From Candidatus Obscuribacterales bacterium (GTDB lineage Bacteria; Cyanobacteriota; Vampirovibrionia; Obscuribacterales; Obscuribacteraceae), in contig JAIETF010000021.1 of assembly GCA_019745415.1 (NCBI GenBank), positions 1 through 32,996 of the forward strand: a DNA stretch of 32,996 nt, written 5' to 3'. Position numbers and translations under genes: made by a program. The notes beneath the pieces are model-generated. The model worked only from the letters and a program-made list of their open reading frames with translations, was not told the origin of the DNA and did no database searches. Below, piece after piece: positions 23,563 through 31,817 of the stretch (its first letter is position 1; each line of letters begins with the position of its first letter).

Positions 23563-24264
23563 GTGTCTGTCTCGAAAAAACAGCGGAAGCTCAATTTTGT
23601 TCTATCTTTGTCATCTCTTTTGTTGATGCTGCCCGCTCTTGGCGGGCTTGTCTGTCAAACGGCCTGCGCTGAGAGTGCCAAGGGCAGCGGCAAGTCTGCC
23701 GGTACCGCCCCTGCCAAGCCTAAGCCTGAATCTAAGTCTGAATCTAAGACTGAGACGAGTGCTGCCAAGCTAAAGCTTCTGAAAGAGCTATGCGCCATTC
23801 TCAACCCCGGCAAAAACGCTGATGCCACCATGAAAGCCACCTTGGCAGAGCAGGAGAAACAAGCGCCCCAGATCATCGACGCTATGCTTTCGCAGCGCGC
23901 TCCTAAAGACATCAGCCCAGAGAAGCTGGCTCAGCTCAAGAAAGCAATGATCGATACACGCCTTCTGGCGATGCGTCGCACCAACGAGTTATTGCTTGAA
24001 TCAATTGATATGAATTCCCTTTGCGAGCGGATTTATACCGAGATCTACGACAAGTATTTTACCGAAGCGCAGTTGAAAGATTTGATTGCCTTTTATAAGT
24101 CGAGCACCGGCAAGCGCTATACCGAAGTGCAGGGACAAATTGCCACCGAAGCTATTCAACTGACCAATAGAGAGCTTGAATCAAAACTTGTAGACGTCTC
24201 TAAGAAGGTCATGCAGGAACTGGAGCAAAAGGCTCGAGAAGGGGCTGCTGCAGCAGGCAAATAA
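23563..24264 (+). CDS. Secreted DUF2059-like protein
   Basis: 233 residues. A signal peptide (LSSLLLMLPALGGLVCQTACA) leads to a Lys/Ser/Glu/Pro-rich linker and then a helical domain. Its core IYDKYFTEAQLKDLIAFYKSS, with TGKR after it, matches the DUF2059 signature. These are periplasmic proteins of unknown function. The start is a GTG at 23563 with AAGAGG about 11 bases upstream. It stands alone between the TPR gene and a small secreted protein on the same strand. Confidence 0.8.
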   Translation: MSVSKKQRKLNFVLSLSSLLLMLPALGGLVCQTACAESAKGSGKSAGTAPAKPKPESKSESKTETSAAKLKLLKELCAILNPGKNADATMKATLAEQEKQAPQIIDAMLSQRAPKDISPEKLAQLKKAMIDTRLLAMRRTNELLLESIDMNSLCERIYTEIYDKYFTEAQLKDLIAFYKSSTGKRYTEVQGQIATEAIQLTNRELESKLVDVSKKVMQELEQKAREGAAAAGK

Positions 24265-24310
24265 AGCGAAGCCGGAACAGTTCGAATTTGCAAAACTTTC
24301 CAGTAATTTT

Positions 24311-24338
24311 CACGCTGTCTTTTGTATAAAAGACGGTG
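24311..24338 (+). other. Stem-loop after the DUF2059-like gene
   Basis: GTCTTTT-GTAT-AAAAGAC (24317-24334) with partial outer pairing. No T-run follows, so it is more likely an mRNA 3' structure than a full terminator. Confidence 0.35.
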
Positions 24339-24445
24339 TTCTAAGTTTGAAACATTTTCAAGTTTTACTAAAGTCCAAGGTTTACTAAAAACGTATACAA
24401 GCAGACGGCGACTCCCCAATTTTTTCTTGATACCGGAGCCAGAGC

Positions 24446-24901
24446 ATGAAAATTACTAGTTTGATTTTAGCTATATTTATTGGCGGTTTCTGCCAGAGCG
24501 CCCAGGCCAGTGGCGCTGATTCGATGGTTTCGAACTATTACGTAGCCGGCAGTACGCAGGTGAGCGGCTGGGAGCAGGGGCTTGTTGCTCGCGATCGCAA
24601 TCTGGCGCAATATCATTGGCATGCCATTACTGCTTCGGTGCACGCACGCCGGGTGGCGGGGCGCACGGTGGCTGCAGCGCCATACCGTAACAGCAAACCT
24701 TTGGTTATGGCCCTGCCTGCCAATTCATCCATTAAGACCAAGGCAGCCAAAAGCGATACCCAAGTTAGTGCGCGTCTCGGTGCCTCTTCGGCGGCTCCCA
24801 AGGTCAGTACCGCTTTGTCCTATGCTGGCAGCAATTATTCTACCGGTTGCGGCCTCAGTCTTAGCGAAAACAAGGTTTGCGGACGAGTCCTCAATTACTA
24901 G
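24446..24901 (+). CDS. Small secreted hypothetical protein
   Basis: 151 residues with a signal peptide (MKITSLILAIFIGGFCQSAQA) and an Ala/Ser-rich mature part; two cysteines near the end (STGCGLSLSENKVCGR) may form a disulphide. Not recognised. GGAG lies 9 bases before the ATG. Its last 11 bases overlap the end of the convergent GT39 gene. Confidence 0.75.
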   Translation: MKITSLILAIFIGGFCQSAQASGADSMVSNYYVAGSTQVSGWEQGLVARDRNLAQYHWHAITASVHARRVAGRTVAAAPYRNSKPLVMALPANSSIKTKAAKSDTQVSARLGASSAAPKVSTALSYAGSNYSTGCGLSLSENKVCGRVLNY

Positions 24902-26702
24902 TTTTTGGTGGTGTCTTCTTGCCCCCGCCCAATGGTGTGGTTAGCGGTCCGTAAGGTAGGTCGCTCCAGAGCGGAATATTTTGGTCGATTAGTAATTTGA
25001 AGGAATCTTCCAGGGTTCGCGGTCTCATAACATAGCCATTGGTGATTTTGTAGCAAGCCCAACGCCCTTCTCTAGCCACTTCTTCAAAATTGAGATTGGG
25101 CTTGACTGCAAAGTCGGCTGCGTCTTTGTCGTTTGCCATGATCAGTTGTGGTTGCGCTTTGCTTGAGTTTTCCTTGTTGGATGGGTCGCTTCCTTCAATG
25201 AAGGCGAGGGGGCTTGAGAGGGTATCTACTGGTCGGTCTAAATAGGTGATGAGCGAAGGTTTGTATGCGCCGTAGCAGAAGATTTGAGCGTCGCTGCCGC
25301 TGAGCTTTTTAGCCAGGTTGACCATGTCTTGATTTTTATAGGCTAGATAGCCCATGACCGATGGAAAACTGAGGGACATGGTGCAGGCAACACTGAGTGC
25401 GGACAAAGTCAGTGTCTGGGTCCATTTCTTCCTTTTGAGCAAGATCAGCTGGCGTATTGCGGCGGCCACGAGGCTGAGGCTAAGGGCGGCCATCTGTGGT
25501 TCAAGCAGGTAAGAGCCGCGACCAGCGTAAGAAAAATAAAGCGCAACCGGAGCTAGCAGCAGATTTACAGCCGCAAGAAGATAGAGGAAAAACCTGAACC
25601 AAAGTCGGTCGAATTTGAGTGGGTCGTCTGTTTCTGTCGGCTCTTCTGCCAGTGTGCTCATTGTTGAGGCAAGAAGAATTGAAAATGGCGCCATGGCTGG
25701 CAAAATATAGGTATCGAGCTGGGTGCGCGATAGGCTGAAGAAAACTAACATCGAGAGAGCCCAAGCAGAAAGAAGCAGGCTGAAGTTTGCTTTCGCTTCT
25801 TCGTCTGTAAGAAAGAGCGAGCTTTCTTTCATCTCTTTTGCATAAGGCCGATAAGAGCTTTTGAAGCCCTTGATCAGTCGTCCTGAGAACCATAGTTCAG
25901 AGATCGGTGCGAAGAAGTGGATCTTTAATGCTTGAGGTAAAAGCAGAAACCATGGCGCTATACCATAGGCTAGTACCGGCAGAAAGTAGAGCCAAGAACC
26001 TTTGTGAATATTGGTTTTGCCCATGAATCGCGCCAGATTTTCATAGACGAAGAAAATCTGGGTGAAAAGACCGTCTGTGGCTTTGCTGACTAAGACGAAC
26101 CAGGGTACTGCGATCAAGAGATAGAGCAGAATGCCTGGCAATAAGTTGAGCCTTTTGAGAAATTCCAATAGCCGACTTTTTGATGGTCGGCAAACTAGTA
26201 TGAAGGTGCTCATGCCCAGTCCGTAGAGCAAGACTGCTGCTGGTCCCTTTGTTAGGGTAGCTAGGGCTAGAGAGATATATATAAGCGGCCAAGTCTTGCT
26301 CTTCTCTTTGAACAGAGTGATTGCAGTTGCAAAAACGGCAATATTTATAAAGCTGCTAAAGGCTATATCGATGCATGATGTTTTGCCGGCTAGTATCGAA
26401 AGTGGCGCCGATGCCAGGCATACCGCAGCCAGCAGAGCGGCCTTTGGTTGGAAGCGTCTGACTGTGAAATAACCGGCCAGGGTGAGCAGTGTGGCCAGGC
26501 AAGCAAAAGGCAAGCGCGCAGCCATTTCGCTGACTCCGAAGAACTTATAGCTCAAGGCAATTAGCCAAAAAGTGAGAATGGGCTTGGAAAAGTAAATCTG
26601 GTAGTTGAGATGAGGCACAATCCAGTCGCCCAACTCGATCATTTCGCGAGCCGCCTCAGTATAGTAAGTCTCGCCTGGATCAAGAAAGGCCCAGCTGCCC
26701 AA
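24891..26702 (-). CDS. GT39 (ArnT/PMT-like) membrane glycosyltransferase
   Basis: 603 residues from the first usual start, with about ten membrane segments and a soluble C-terminal domain. Family marks are FLDPGETYYTEAAREM with the catalytic-region acidic residues, GDWIVPHLN, and YFSKPILTFWL. Such enzymes move a sugar from a polyprenyl-phosphate carrier to lipid A or other envelope acceptors; the acceptor here is unknown. The start is odd. TTG at 26702 is the first ATG/GTG/TTG in the frame, yet the 23 codons upstream encode a good first membrane segment (YAVPIVLLVCLGIYF) and follow GGGAG plus ATT-ATT at 26774-26769. The family needs that segment, so the true start may be ATT at 26771. Confidence 0.9.
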   Translation of the reverse strand: MGSWAFLDPGETYYTEAAREMIELGDWIVPHLNYQIYFSKPILTFWLIALSYKFFGVSEMAARLPFACLATLLTLAGYFTVRRFQPKAALLAAVCLASAPLSILAGKTSCIDIAFSSFINIAVFATAITLFKEKSKTWPLIYISLALATLTKGPAAVLLYGLGMSTFILVCRPSKSRLLEFLKRLNLLPGILLYLLIAVPWFVLVSKATDGLFTQIFFVYENLARFMGKTNIHKGSWLYFLPVLAYGIAPWFLLLPQALKIHFFAPISELWFSGRLIKGFKSSYRPYAKEMKESSLFLTDEEAKANFSLLLSAWALSMLVFFSLSRTQLDTYILPAMAPFSILLASTMSTLAEEPTETDDPLKFDRLWFRFFLYLLAAVNLLLAPVALYFSYAGRGSYLLEPQMAALSLSLVAAAIRQLILLKRKKWTQTLTLSALSVACTMSLSFPSVMGYLAYKNQDMVNLAKKLSGSDAQIFCYGAYKPSLITYLDRPVDTLSSPLAFIEGSDPSNKENSSKAQPQLIMANDKDAADFAVKPNLNFEEVAREGRWACYKITNGYVMRPRTLEDSFKLLIDQNIPLWSDLPYGPLTTPLGGGKKTPPKTSN

Positions 26703-26913
26703 CTGATTGAAATATATGCCGAGGCAGACCAGTAAAACAATTGGAACGGCGTATTTGCTGCGTTCTGAAATAATTAGCTCCCGACCGCTGCCAGAGAAGA
26801 AAGATGTTAGATGCGTCTATTTTAGCACTAAACGACAAGGTCGTTTTTGAAACTGCCCATGGTGGCATGGCCAAGTCTTGGCGGCGGCGGTGCTACAAGA
26901 GTCAATTTGCCGC

Positions 26914-27201
26914 CTAAAACAGATGAAATTTACTGAGCCATATATCTTTCGCCAGAATTATAAGAATCAAAAAAAGCAGGGCGCGGTCGCATTTCGACTT
27001 ACTGGAATCGACATCTTTGCCTAGGTGCTGGTAGGGGCGGCCGAGGCTTTTTTTACTGCGAAGAATTAGAAAAATTTTGGTTAGTGAATCTATGAAAGCA
27101 AGAGCTTGGCGGTACCACTCGGGCTGTTCGGAGGACTCGTCGGTAGAGGGCGGCGGTTCTTTGGGTTTACGGGGGCTGAATTGATTTGAGAGAGGGGGCA
27201 T
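26914..27201 (-). CDS. Small tail-anchored hypothetical protein
   Basis: 95 residues. Pro/Glu/Ser-rich N-terminus, a middle amphipathic helix (WYRQALAFIDSLTKIFLIL) and a C-terminal membrane segment (ALLFLILIILAKDIWL). Not recognised. GGAG lies 8 bases before the ATG at 27201. It precedes the GT39 gene on the same strand by about 140-210 bases. Confidence 0.65.
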   Translation of the reverse strand: MPPLSNQFSPRKPKEPPPSTDESSEQPEWYRQALAFIDSLTKIFLILRSKKSLGRPYQHLGKDVDSSKSKCDRALLFLILIILAKDIWLSKFHLF

Positions 27202-27358
27202 GATGCATCTCCGTTATACGGTGCTGGAGGCGGAAATGCTTTGATCTTATGACTCCTCTGAATGGGCTTCGGCCACTTTTGTTCTAAGGCAGGCTAAATC
27301 AAACCAGGCAGTGGCTTTTCTGCCTTTCACTGGTGATATGAACCCGACCTTAAGCTGT

Positions 27359-27814
27359 TTAGTTGGGCGTGATATTGGCTACTATTTGCTGTCTGGTGCG
27401 ATAAGAGACGCCTCTGAACATAGCAATCTTTTCATTGTGCTGGTTAGAGACAACCACGTCATACACGCCGGTTTTGCCATTCAAGACTTGTTCTTGTGCT
27501 ACTGCCGTCAAGATATCGCCGATACGCGCCGGGGCGCTGTAGGTGATGGCGCAATTGAGGGCTAGGGTGCGATGATTGCGTGAATTGCAGGCAAAGGCGA
27601 AAGCTGTGTCGGCAAGGCTGAAGGTGACGCCGCCATGGCAGATTCCAAGACCGTTTACCATATCTTCTCTGACCACCAGCGAGAGTTCGGCATAACCGGG
27701 GCTGATCTGCTTGACTTGCATGCCTAGATATTGAGAATGCTTGTCGAGGCGGTGCATTTCGGTGGCGACTGCCTGAGCTAGATTGAGATTTTTGCTGGTG
27801 GCTTCGTTTTTCAC
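27359..27814 (-). CDS. paaI: PaaI-family hotdog thioesterase
   Basis: 151 residues with the PaaI hotdog signature GICHGGVTFSLADTAFAFAC, followed by SRNHRTLALNCAITYSAPAR. PaaI hydrolyses (hydroxy)phenylacetyl-CoA and related thioesters and in phenylacetate degraders clears dead-end CoA esters. No other paa gene is present, so here it may be a general acyl-CoA housekeeping thioesterase. The start is GTG 27814 with AGGA about 9 bases upstream. It is divergent from the beta-lactamase gene across 63 bases. Confidence 0.88.
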   Translation of the reverse strand: MKNEATSKNLNLAQAVATEMHRLDKHSQYLGMQVKQISPGYAELSLVVREDMVNGLGICHGGVTFSLADTAFAFACNSRNHRTLALNCAITYSAPARIGDILTAVAQEQVLNGKTGVYDVVVSNQHNEKIAMFRGVSYRTRQQIVANITPN

Positions 27815-27877
27815 GGTTGTTTCCTGCCTTATATCGTTTAGTGCCCATTTTACTCAATTGCCTTGAGCACGTAAACT

Positions 27878-28795
27878 ATGGATATGAAAAGTGACCTCTC
27901 CTCTTTGACGCGCTCTCTCACCCTGACAGCATTTCTTGCTGTGGTTGCCATGCCCTGCTCTATGGCCCAGATAGATAAACCTCAGGCGACAGCAGATTCG
28001 CAGTCTCTCCCCCAGTTTTTTGGCGGGGTCTCCCAGGCTGAACTGGCTCAAGTGTTCTCTAAGTTTCAGTCTTGTTTTGTCATGCTTGATCTCAAACGCA
28101 GCAAGTTTCACAAAATCAACGAAGATATGTGCGCGACAAGGTTTTCGCCTTGTTCGACCTTCAAGATATTCAATTCTCTTGTTGGTCTTGATACGGGTGT
28201 AGCCAAAAGCGAAAGACAGGTGTTTGCCAAGAAGTCGGAGTCGGGGCTGGAGGAAGCCCAGACCATGCAGGCAGCCATGACTAATTCCTTGGTTTGGTAT
28301 TACCAAGCCATGGCAGAGAAAATCGGCATGGCACGCATGAAGCATTATTTGAAGAGAGTGCCTTACGGCAATGCCGATGCCTCAAGCGGCGGCGGTATAA
28401 CCAGATTTTGGCTGGGTGATAGTCTCAGAATTTCGCCTGATGAACAGGTGCGCTTTGTCGCTGATCTGGTGGAGGACCGTCTGCCATTCAAGACTCGCTC
28501 AATGGCTATAGTTCGAGGAATGATGCGCCTTTCTGAAAATGACAAAGGCGTTCTTTACGGCAAGACTGGTTCGATGATGAAAGATGGCAAGAACGAGCTT
28601 GGTTGGTTTGTTGGATATCTAGTTAAACCTCATGGCACCTATGTTTTTTGCACTTTGATCAAGGCAAAAGATACCAATCTAGATGCGGGCTCACTCGAAG
28701 ATTTGCAAAAGCAGGAAGAAGAGTCGAATAAGGCTTGGGGCAAACAAGCCCGCAAATTGACTGAAGAAGCGCTTGGCAAGCTTGGTCTTTGGTGA
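27878..28795 (+). CDS. Class D (OXA-type) beta-lactamase
   Basis: 305 residues with a signal peptide ending near SMAQ. All class D motifs are present: Ser93-Thr-Phe-Lys96 (active serine and carboxylatable lysine), Ser137-Leu-Val139, Tyr163-Gly-Asn165 and Lys229-Thr-Gly231. The conserved Trp after SxV (Trp140) is present too. It should be a functional periplasmic penicillin hydrolase; the substrate range cannot be read from sequence. The gene looks native: codon use matches the bulk genes, and no integron, insertion sequence or regulator is next to it. The C-terminus has a 30-residue Glu/Lys-rich extension. ATG 27878 or 27884 are both possible; neither has a strong ribosome binding site. Confidence 0.93.
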   Translation: MDMKSDLSSLTRSLTLTAFLAVVAMPCSMAQIDKPQATADSQSLPQFFGGVSQAELAQVFSKFQSCFVMLDLKRSKFHKINEDMCATRFSPCSTFKIFNSLVGLDTGVAKSERQVFAKKSESGLEEAQTMQAAMTNSLVWYYQAMAEKIGMARMKHYLKRVPYGNADASSGGGITRFWLGDSLRISPDEQVRFVADLVEDRLPFKTRSMAIVRGMMRLSENDKGVLYGKTGSMMKDGKNELGWFVGYLVKPHGTYVFCTLIKAKDTNLDAGSLEDLQKQEEESNKAWGKQARKLTEEALGKLGLW

Positions 28796-28850
28796 AACGA
28801 TTCTGCTCCTTGTTTATGCTTTCGCTTGAAAGTTTGATTGGGTAAGACAC

Positions 28851-28879
28851 TATAGAAGGTAGTAAGTAGAAGAAAAAAG
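28851..28879. repeat. Shared 3'-end motif, copy D
   Basis: Plus strand: TATAGAAGGTAGTAAGTAGA then AGAAAAAAG, directly next to the terminator hairpin of the patatin operon. It shares TATAGAAnnTAGTA with copies B and C and TAGTAARTAGAAGAAAAA with copy A. Confidence 0.6.
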
Positions 28880-28903
28880 AAAAGCGGCTGGTCGGCCGCT
28901 TTT
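28880..28903 (-). terminator. Terminator of the patatin operon
   Basis: Perfect 9-bp stem AAAAGCGGC / GCCGCTTTT with a 6-base loop. The minus-strand side continues CTTTTTTCTTC. It could also stop plus-strand transcripts from the beta-lactamase gene. Confidence 0.8.
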
Positions 28904-28927
28904 CATGAGATTGACCTTTCGCCTTTC

Positions 28928-28966
28928 AGAGAGGGAGTCGGTGTTTTCGACCGGCTCATCCTCTCT
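28928..28966 (-). other. Stem-loop between patatin stop codon and terminator
   Basis: AGAGAGG and GAGTCGGT pair with ACCGGCTC and CCTCTCT across a 7-base loop and a 2-base bulge. Same layout as at the end of the full-length SPFH gene. Confidence 0.5.
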
Positions 28967-28979
28967 GCTCGGCTTGGCT

Positions 28980-29828
28980 TCAGTTGTTGGTTGTAGTCGA
29001 GCACGTGATCTTGCCCTCCTTGATCGCATCGAGCAGGATGCGCTTGGAGTGCTTGTAGCCGTCCTCGTACATCTGTTGGCAGCGCTTCTTGCTCAGTCCG
29101 AACGAGAGCCCGCAGACATCGTCTGCTTGCTGTTCGATGAGGACATGGCGCTGTGTGTCGACGGCGGTTTCCTGCCGCACGAAGGGGAAGTAGACCTCCC
29201 GGTAGTGGAAGTAGGCGGAGATGGGGTCCAGCAGTTCTTCGGGCATGCGCGTGGCGAAGCCGAGCTGCGAGACGATGGCCTGACCCTTGCAGAACTGGTC
29301 GGGGTTGCGGTGGAAGACCGCGCCGTCGACCAGCACCTTGCCCTGGTAGCGCACCGGACGGAAGACCGCCGGGAACGAGCCAGAGGCAGAGAGCGCGGTG
29401 CCTAGGTCATAGTCGGTGCCCTCGAAGAGGAATGCCGACTTATCTGCGTTGTCGCAGGCGACGATGCGCAGATTCGCTTGTGGCGAAATGCCCATCTCCT
29501 TCACCTGCTCTTTCCACGAGGACTCGAGCGAGAACATCGGTTGCCCGAGCATCACGCTCACCAGGTCGGCCTGCGCGAAGGCGCTGGCCAGAAAGAGCGG
29601 GTTCTTGGAGCGGTCGTGCGAATCCAGGAAGTGCTTCAGGATCTTGCTCGACGACCAGCCGTTCGCCGCCAGCGTGGCGACGATGGAACCGACGCTGACG
29701 CCGGTGTAGTGCGTGACCTTGAGCCCCAGCTCTTCGACTGCGCGCAGCAGCCCGATGTGCAGGTAGCCCTTGACGCCGCCGGCGCCCAGGACAAGCTCCA
29801 GGCCATCTTCCTTGTCAGAGGTTTGCAT
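28980..29828 (-). CDS. Patatin-like phospholipase
   Basis: 282 residues. The complete patatin catalytic set is visible: oxyanion loop GAGGVKG (15-21), nucleophile Ser45 in GVSVG, and the dyad Asp168 in VDGA. It should hydrolyse acyl esters of phospholipids. No signal peptide or membrane segment, so it acts from the cytoplasm or after release. AAAGGA lies 7 bases before the ATG at 29828. It is the last gene of a six-gene G+C-rich operon. Patatins occur as housekeeping lipases, toxins and anti-phage effectors; none of the usual CBASS partners (a CD-NTase) is nearby. Confidence 0.9.
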   Translation of the reverse strand: MQTSDKEDGLELVLGAGGVKGYLHIGLLRAVEELGLKVTHYTGVSVGSIVATLAANGWSSSKILKHFLDSHDRSKNPLFLASAFAQADLVSVMLGQPMFSLESSWKEQVKEMGISPQANLRIVACDNADKSAFLFEGTDYDLGTALSASGSFPAVFRPVRYQGKVLVDGAVFHRNPDQFCKGQAIVSQLGFATRMPEELLDPISAYFHYREVYFPFVRQETAVDTQRHVLIEQQADDVCGLSFGLSKKRCQQMYEDGYKHSKRILLDAIKEGKITCSTTTNN

Positions 29829-29935
29829 GGCAAATCCTTTCAGATAGGTTGCGGTTGTTGGGTTGTTACTTGCTCACGATGTATCGTGCTTCACTTTGTC
29901 TCCGATTCTTGTGGAGTTCTTGTTGTCGCTTCTGT

Positions 29936-30196
29936 CTAGTCGAGACTGAGCGGTTCGACGGTGGCGATGAGGACGTAGCGGCCCTTGCCACAGTCGAAGT
30001 AGGCTTCGCTGAAGGCGGAGGCTTGACGCATGCAGAACTCGGCCTGCTGTCTTGCTTCCTCTTCGGTGAAGAGTCTCGCTTCGTTGCGGTCGCTTTCCTG
30101 CTCACGCACCGAAAGAGAACGGTAGTACTCGACGACGCCGCGGCCGTTCTCCATCTTGACGATGAAGCGCTTTTCGGGCGTTGCACTCTTTTGCAT
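29936..30196 (-). CDS. Small soluble hypothetical protein in patatin operon
   Basis: 86 residues, charged, likely alpha/beta (RFIVKMENGRGVVEYYR; FTEEEARQQAEFCMRQASA; YVLIATVEPL). Not recognised. AAAGGA precedes the ATG at 30196. It lies between the DUF3228-like gene (77 bases) and the patatin gene (107 bases). Confidence 0.7.
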   Translation of the reverse strand: MQKSATPEKRFIVKMENGRGVVEYYRSLSVREQESDRNEARLFTEEEARQQAEFCMRQASAFSEAYFDCGKGRYVLIATVEPLSLD

Positions 30197-30273
30197 GGTA
30201 GTCCTTTAGAGCCGTGTGAAAGAGGTAGAAAGACGCGGGCGAGTTGCTGGAGGCATCTCGCCCGCTGCGGCAG

Positions 30274-30915
30274 TTAGCCTTCCACCAGAGCGCGGCGGCT
30301 CCAGTAGTTGATGGCGTACATGAACTCTTCGGCAGTGTAGCTGCGTGCCGTACCACCGATGCCTTCCGGCAGTCCGAGAGCGCAGGCCATATTGCGGGCC
30401 ATGGCCTTCGGAGTGGGCGGTTCGTCTGCTTCGGTGGCCCGAGCGTTCATGCTCACCAGCTGCCAGTCGGCGCTGACTTCGCTGGTGGAGCCGTCGGCGG
30501 ACCGCAGTGTGCGTTCCTCGACGGTGAGCGCATCGCGGTGATAGAAGATCAGATCCACGTGACGGGCGGGCAACTTCTTGCCACCAATCACGGTGACCTG
30601 CACGAAAGGCTCTTCGTCCTTGACCGCGCCGGCGCGAGTGGCGAACACAGCCTTGAGCTCGTCGCCCGGCGCCAGTTCGGCCACCGCGCTGAAGAAGCCT
30701 TGGCAGTCATCGCCGGTGATGCTGTATTTGACGATCAGTCCGTCGGGACGCAGCACTGTCCTCTTCGCACCGTTCTCGATGAGCGAGTTCAGGTGGTCGA
30801 GGAGTGCCGGCCAGTAGTCGTCGCCGTCGCACTGGTTTGCCGTCGGCTGCCAATGCGAGAAGCGCGAAGAGGGCTTCTGCCGATAGACCATCGGGTTGAG
30901 GGCGATGGATTTCAT
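30274..30915 (-). CDS. DUF3228-like protein
   Basis: 213 residues, soluble. The central block GGKKLPARHVDLIFYHRDAL and the end (VSMNARATEADEPPTPKAM, then ARNM, and SYTAEEFMYAINYWSRRAL) resemble DUF3228 as I remember it: GKKLPA-HVD, the INA-EEP-TP-TMARN stretch and the EEF-W ending. That match is from memory and needs checking. No enzyme motif. ATG 30915 is preferred because AAGGAG lies 7 bases upstream; the open frame to 31473 overlaps the ATPase gene and is a shadow. G+C-rich codons as in the rest of the operon. Confidence 0.7.
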   Translation of the reverse strand: MKSIALNPMVYRQKPSSRFSHWQPTANQCDGDDYWPALLDHLNSLIENGAKRTVLRPDGLIVKYSITGDDCQGFFSAVAELAPGDELKAVFATRAGAVKDEEPFVQVTVIGGKKLPARHVDLIFYHRDALTVEERTLRSADGSTSEVSADWQLVSMNARATEADEPPTPKAMARNMACALGLPEGIGGTARSYTAEEFMYAINYWSRRALVEG

Positions 30916-30940
30916 AGACACTCCTTCTTGGTTGAGCTGA

Positions 30941-31801
30941 TTAGAGCCGCTTGTACACGCTCTTCTCGCCGAGGTAGACCACGTGCCAGGTGGGAGCTTG
31001 CGGGAAGATGCCGCTAGGCTTCGTTTCCGACGCGCCGTTCCACCAGGCGAAGGGCAGGATTTCCAATTCCTTGAAGAGCGCCTGCCCGTTCTGGTCGGGG
31101 ATGTTGTAGTTGTCGACGATCGAGTCCCAGTGGGCATAGGAGCTCGAGTTGTGCCCGAACCAGATGCCCATGAGGTCGAACCAGCTGCCCATGCGATTGA
31201 CCTGCTGGAACAGCCTGGGGAAGAGCGTCTGCCGCAGGAGCGGGTGCTGCGAGGCTGCACCGAACTCATTGAGCATGTAGCTGAGGTTGAGCGGGCGCTC
31301 CCGGTCCGTCTTGAGGCTGTAGGAGCCGAGGCTGAGCACGGTGCTGCGCCCTTGCACGGTACGAATCGCCACCAGCAAGCTGAGGGCGAGTGCTCCGTTC
31401 CAGAGCCAGTGACCGACTTCGTCGATGATGAGCAGGTCGCAGTTGAGGGCGTCCTCCCGCAGCTGGAAGGCATCGTCGACGAATCCGGATTTGCCGGGAT
31501 TTCGCCAGCTCTCCAGGGTGCAGTCGCCGAACCCGCAGTTGATGCCGGGGTCGTAGAGCTGCACCACGGTCTTGCCTGCTTCCGAGGCAGCCTTGTTCAG
31601 GGCCCCGGCCAGCGAGGTCTTCCCCGTGGCGATGCCGCCGATGAGCACCACATTTTCGCCGCGGTCCAGGAAGTCCAGCTTGAGCAAGTTGCTCATCTGG
31701 CGCTTGAGGGCAGCGGCATCGAGCCTGTTGTCGATGCTGGCGAAGGGCGTGGCGCCGATGAAGGCGGCGGCGCTAGGGGAAAGTCTTTTACGTTGGTTCA
31801 T
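30941..31801 (-). CDS. P-loop ATPase
   Basis: 286 residues. Walker A GGIATGKT (residues 55-62) and Walker B DLLIIDE (122-128) are clear. The N-terminal part is short and basic. After Walker B come VGHWLW and a sensor-like strand (GRSTVLSLGSYSL). The rest, with many Trp and aromatic residues (GSWFDLMGIWFGHNSSS), is not typical of a well-known family. It might belong to the IstB/AAA or TraG-like groups, but I cannot place it. AAGGA precedes the ATG at 31801. Genes before and after are 16 and 25 bases away, so it is firmly in the operon. Confidence 0.85.
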   Translation of the reverse strand: MNQRKRLSPSAAAFIGATPFASIDNRLDAAALKRQMSNLLKLDFLDRGENVVLIGGIATGKTSLAGALNKAASEAGKTVVQLYDPGINCGFGDCTLESWRNPGKSGFVDDAFQLREDALNCDLLIIDEVGHWLWNGALALSLLVAIRTVQGRSTVLSLGSYSLKTDRERPLNLSYMLNEFGAASQHPLLRQTLFPRLFQQVNRMGSWFDLMGIWFGHNSSSYAHWDSIVDNYNIPDQNGQALFKELEILPFAWWNGASETKPSGIFPQAPTWHVVYLGEKSVYKRL

Positions 31802-31817
31802 CCGTTCTTCCTTGTGG

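Noticed and set aside
26680..26874. Alternative small gene upstream of the GT39 gene
   Set aside because: It starts at ATGs with no ribosome binding site, has no domain, and overlaps the frame that encodes the likely first membrane segment of the GT39 protein.
28980..29828. CBASS-type patatin effector
   Set aside because: No CD-NTase, Cap2/Cap3 or HORMA/TRIP13 gene lies beside it; the catalytic motifs alone do not indicate CBASS.
30916..31473. N-terminal extension of the DUF3228-like gene
   Set aside because: It overlaps the ATPase in another frame and is low-complexity Ser/Thr/Arg; AAGGAG before ATG 30915 fixes the start.
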